From positions 1 to 50,715 of the forward strand of contig JAJEAI010000052.1 of the NCBI GenBank assembly GCA_022824205.1: a stretch of 50,715 nucleotides of DNA, given 5' to 3'. The translations under genes and the position numbers were made by a program. The stretch comes from Candidatus Binatia bacterium. Its GTDB lineage: Bacteria; Desulfobacterota; Binatia; UBA9968; JAJDTQ01. A model generated the notes under the pieces. It saw nothing but the letters and a program-made list of their open reading frames with translations. It was not told where the DNA came from and searched no databases. Shown one piece after another: positions 49,622 through 50,715 of the stretch. Every line of letters begins with the position of its first letter. Position 1 is the stretch's first letter.

Positions 49622-50599
49622 TCAGCCCTGTACGGTCCCCTTCCCGAACAAATCCGCGTACACCCGCGGCAGGAAGATCAGACCGAAGGAGCCGTTGGCG
49701 AGCATGAAGGTGAGGTGGGCGGCGAGGCTGTAGGCCAGGAGGTCCGCCTCGGCCGCGTAGCCGCCGAAGAAAAAGATCCAGGCGGCCTGGGAGGTGCCGA
49801 GGTGGGCTACGGTTACGGGCAGCGCGGCCACCAGGTAGACGATGGGCAGGAAGGCCAGCAGCGGCAGCACCGGAATGTCGATGCCGAAGAACGTCAGCGC
49901 CCGGGCATGGACCAGCAATGACAGGAAGAACACCGAGCCCTTGAGGACCAGGATCGCCAGGGCTTGGGGCAAACGCACCCGGCGGAACGTGGACAGCAGC
50001 ACGTTGCCGCCGAGACGCCGCCCCAGCGCCCCGAGCCGGCCGCGGGCGATGCCCACGACGACGACCCAGAGCAGGGCCAGCACGGCCGGCAGGACGAAGA
50101 ACATCGCCGGCGTGCCACCCGGAAAGGCGGCCGAGCCCACGGTGGCGAAGAAGATCAGGTTGGTGGCCTCGAGCAGGATGAGCAGCACCACGGTGCTGGT
50201 GATCTCGCCAAGGGGCGTGCGGAAGCGGCGGTTCAGGTAGAGCGCCAGCGCCGCCTGGGCGAGTTGCGTGTTGATGATGGCGACGACGTAGGTGGACGCG
50301 CGCACCGGCAGCAGTTCCCGGTAGCGGATGGGTCCGTGAAACCAGCGGATCAGGGCGGTGAGCACCGCCGAGTCGGCGAGGAAGAAGCAGAGCGAGAACG
50401 AGCCCATGACGGCGAAGAACGGCAGCAGACGCGCGCCGGAAACGGCCTGCCAGAAGGCCTCGAAGGGAATGCGCCAGAAGATGACGCCGAAGATGACGAT
50501 GGTCAGCGCCACCGGCACGAGACGGGCCAGGAGGCTCTGTTCCTTGGCCGGAGCCGTGGCATCGTGCGTCGTTGTATCGTGTGTCACTGTGTCGTTCAT
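49622..50599 (-). CDS. UPF0104 / lysylphosphatidylglycerol-synthase-TM-like membrane protein
   Basis: 325 aa from MNDTVTHDTTTHDATAPA; upstream codons are low-quality. About eight membrane helices. The pattern IVIFGVIFWRI, FFLADSAVLTALIRWF, FLPIVYLVAALPVTVAHLGTSQAAWIFFFG is that of the UPF0104/flippase-like TM family. The family moves or modifies membrane lipids or glycans; the exact role is unknown. The His/Thr/Asp-rich N-terminus is low complexity. Confidence 0.75.
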   Translation of the reverse strand: MNDTVTHDTTTHDATAPAKEQSLLARLVPVALTIVIFGVIFWRIPFEAFWQAVSGARLLPFFAVMGSFSLCFFLADSAVLTALIRWFHGPIRYRELLPVRASTYVVAIINTQLAQAALALYLNRRFRTPLGEITSTVVLLILLEATNLIFFATVGSAAFPGGTPAMFFVLPAVLALLWVVVVGIARGRLGALGRRLGGNVLLSTFRRVRLPQALAILVLKGSVFFLSLLVHARALTFFGIDIPVLPLLAFLPIVYLVAALPVTVAHLGTSQAAWIFFFGGYAAEADLLAYSLAAHLTFMLANGSFGLIFLPRVYADLFGKGTVQG

Positions 50600-50696
50600 G
50601 TTGCTTGTCCGTGGTGGGTTACCTGGCCTAGTGTGGTGTCTGGTTAATTCGCAGCATAATCTGCTGGTCTTTTTCGCCGTCGGCTGCGTTACGTCA

Positions 50697-50715
50697 CCCC
50701 GGGTCAAGCCCGGGG
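50697..50715. repeat. Palindrome at window edge
   Basis: CCCCGGG-TCAAG-CCCGGGG, a perfect inverted repeat cut by the end of the window. Probably one copy of a dispersed intergenic repeat. 50600-50696 shows nothing else. Confidence 0.5.

Overview
The window is about 50.7 kb of high-GC DNA from a Gram-negative bacterium. Lipoproteins, an OmpA-type peptidoglycan-binding domain, a lytic-transglycosylase-like protein and many signal peptides all imply an outer membrane and periplasm. I cannot name the species. Gene content (paired Amidohydro_2 enzymes, a 3-hydroxyanthranilate dioxygenase, many toxin-antitoxin modules and repeats) fits an uncultured, large-genome environmental lineage, but that is only an inference. 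No rRNA, tRNA, CRISPR array or complete insertion sequence was seen.

Layout. 1-5403: a repeat cluster, then mutL, an iron-ADH/maleylacetate-reductase-type gene, a Phd-PIN toxin-antitoxin pair plus an orphan Phd antitoxin, and an EamA transporter, all on the minus strand. 5512-38892: a large accessory island, almost all on the minus strand. It holds eight paralogous secreted caspase-like (peptidase C14) proteins. The full-length form is signal peptide, caspase domain with an embedded EF-hand loop, peptidoglycan-binding domain, charged coiled coil, and C-terminal FGE-sulfatase (C-type-lectin-like) domain. Interspersed are a ninth FGE protein without a caspase, a DUF4384 protein, three lipoprotein/periplasmic paralogs sharing a C-terminal domain, an OmpA-subtilisin fusion with a separate I9-like inhibitor, a lytic-transglycosylase-like protein, a SIMPL protein, and a three-gene operon whose last product looks like a membrane-anchored Lon-fold protease. 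39172-47437: a plus-strand metabolic cluster (carboxyltransferase, two amidohydrolases, MFS, MetE-like, phosphatase, HAAO, CDP-alcohol phosphatidyltransferase). 47444-50715: a higBA module between direct repeats, an MFS exporter and a UPF0104-type membrane protein.

The central observation is that four of the FGE genes (ending at 5565, 8021, 33700 and 36607) finish in a segment that behaves like a diversity-generating-retroelement (DGR) variable repeat. Codons between invariant blocks differ between paralogs almost only at positions explainable by adenines in an AAC/AAA/AAT/AGG template, and most variable codons keep an invariant third C. In three of the four, a GC-rich hairpin sits exactly 32 nt after the stop codon, the arrangement known for DGR target sites. 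No reverse transcriptase or template repeat is visible here, so they would have to act from elsewhere in the genome. I read the island as a cell-envelope surveillance or killing system: wall-anchored, calcium-dependent caspases whose ligand-binding tips are diversified by a retroelement, accompanied by envelope proteases and a shared promoter-like leader motif found before six transcription units. Several paralogs are visibly decaying or specialised: one has an in-frame TAG, one has lost the catalytic Cys, and two lack the FGE domain.
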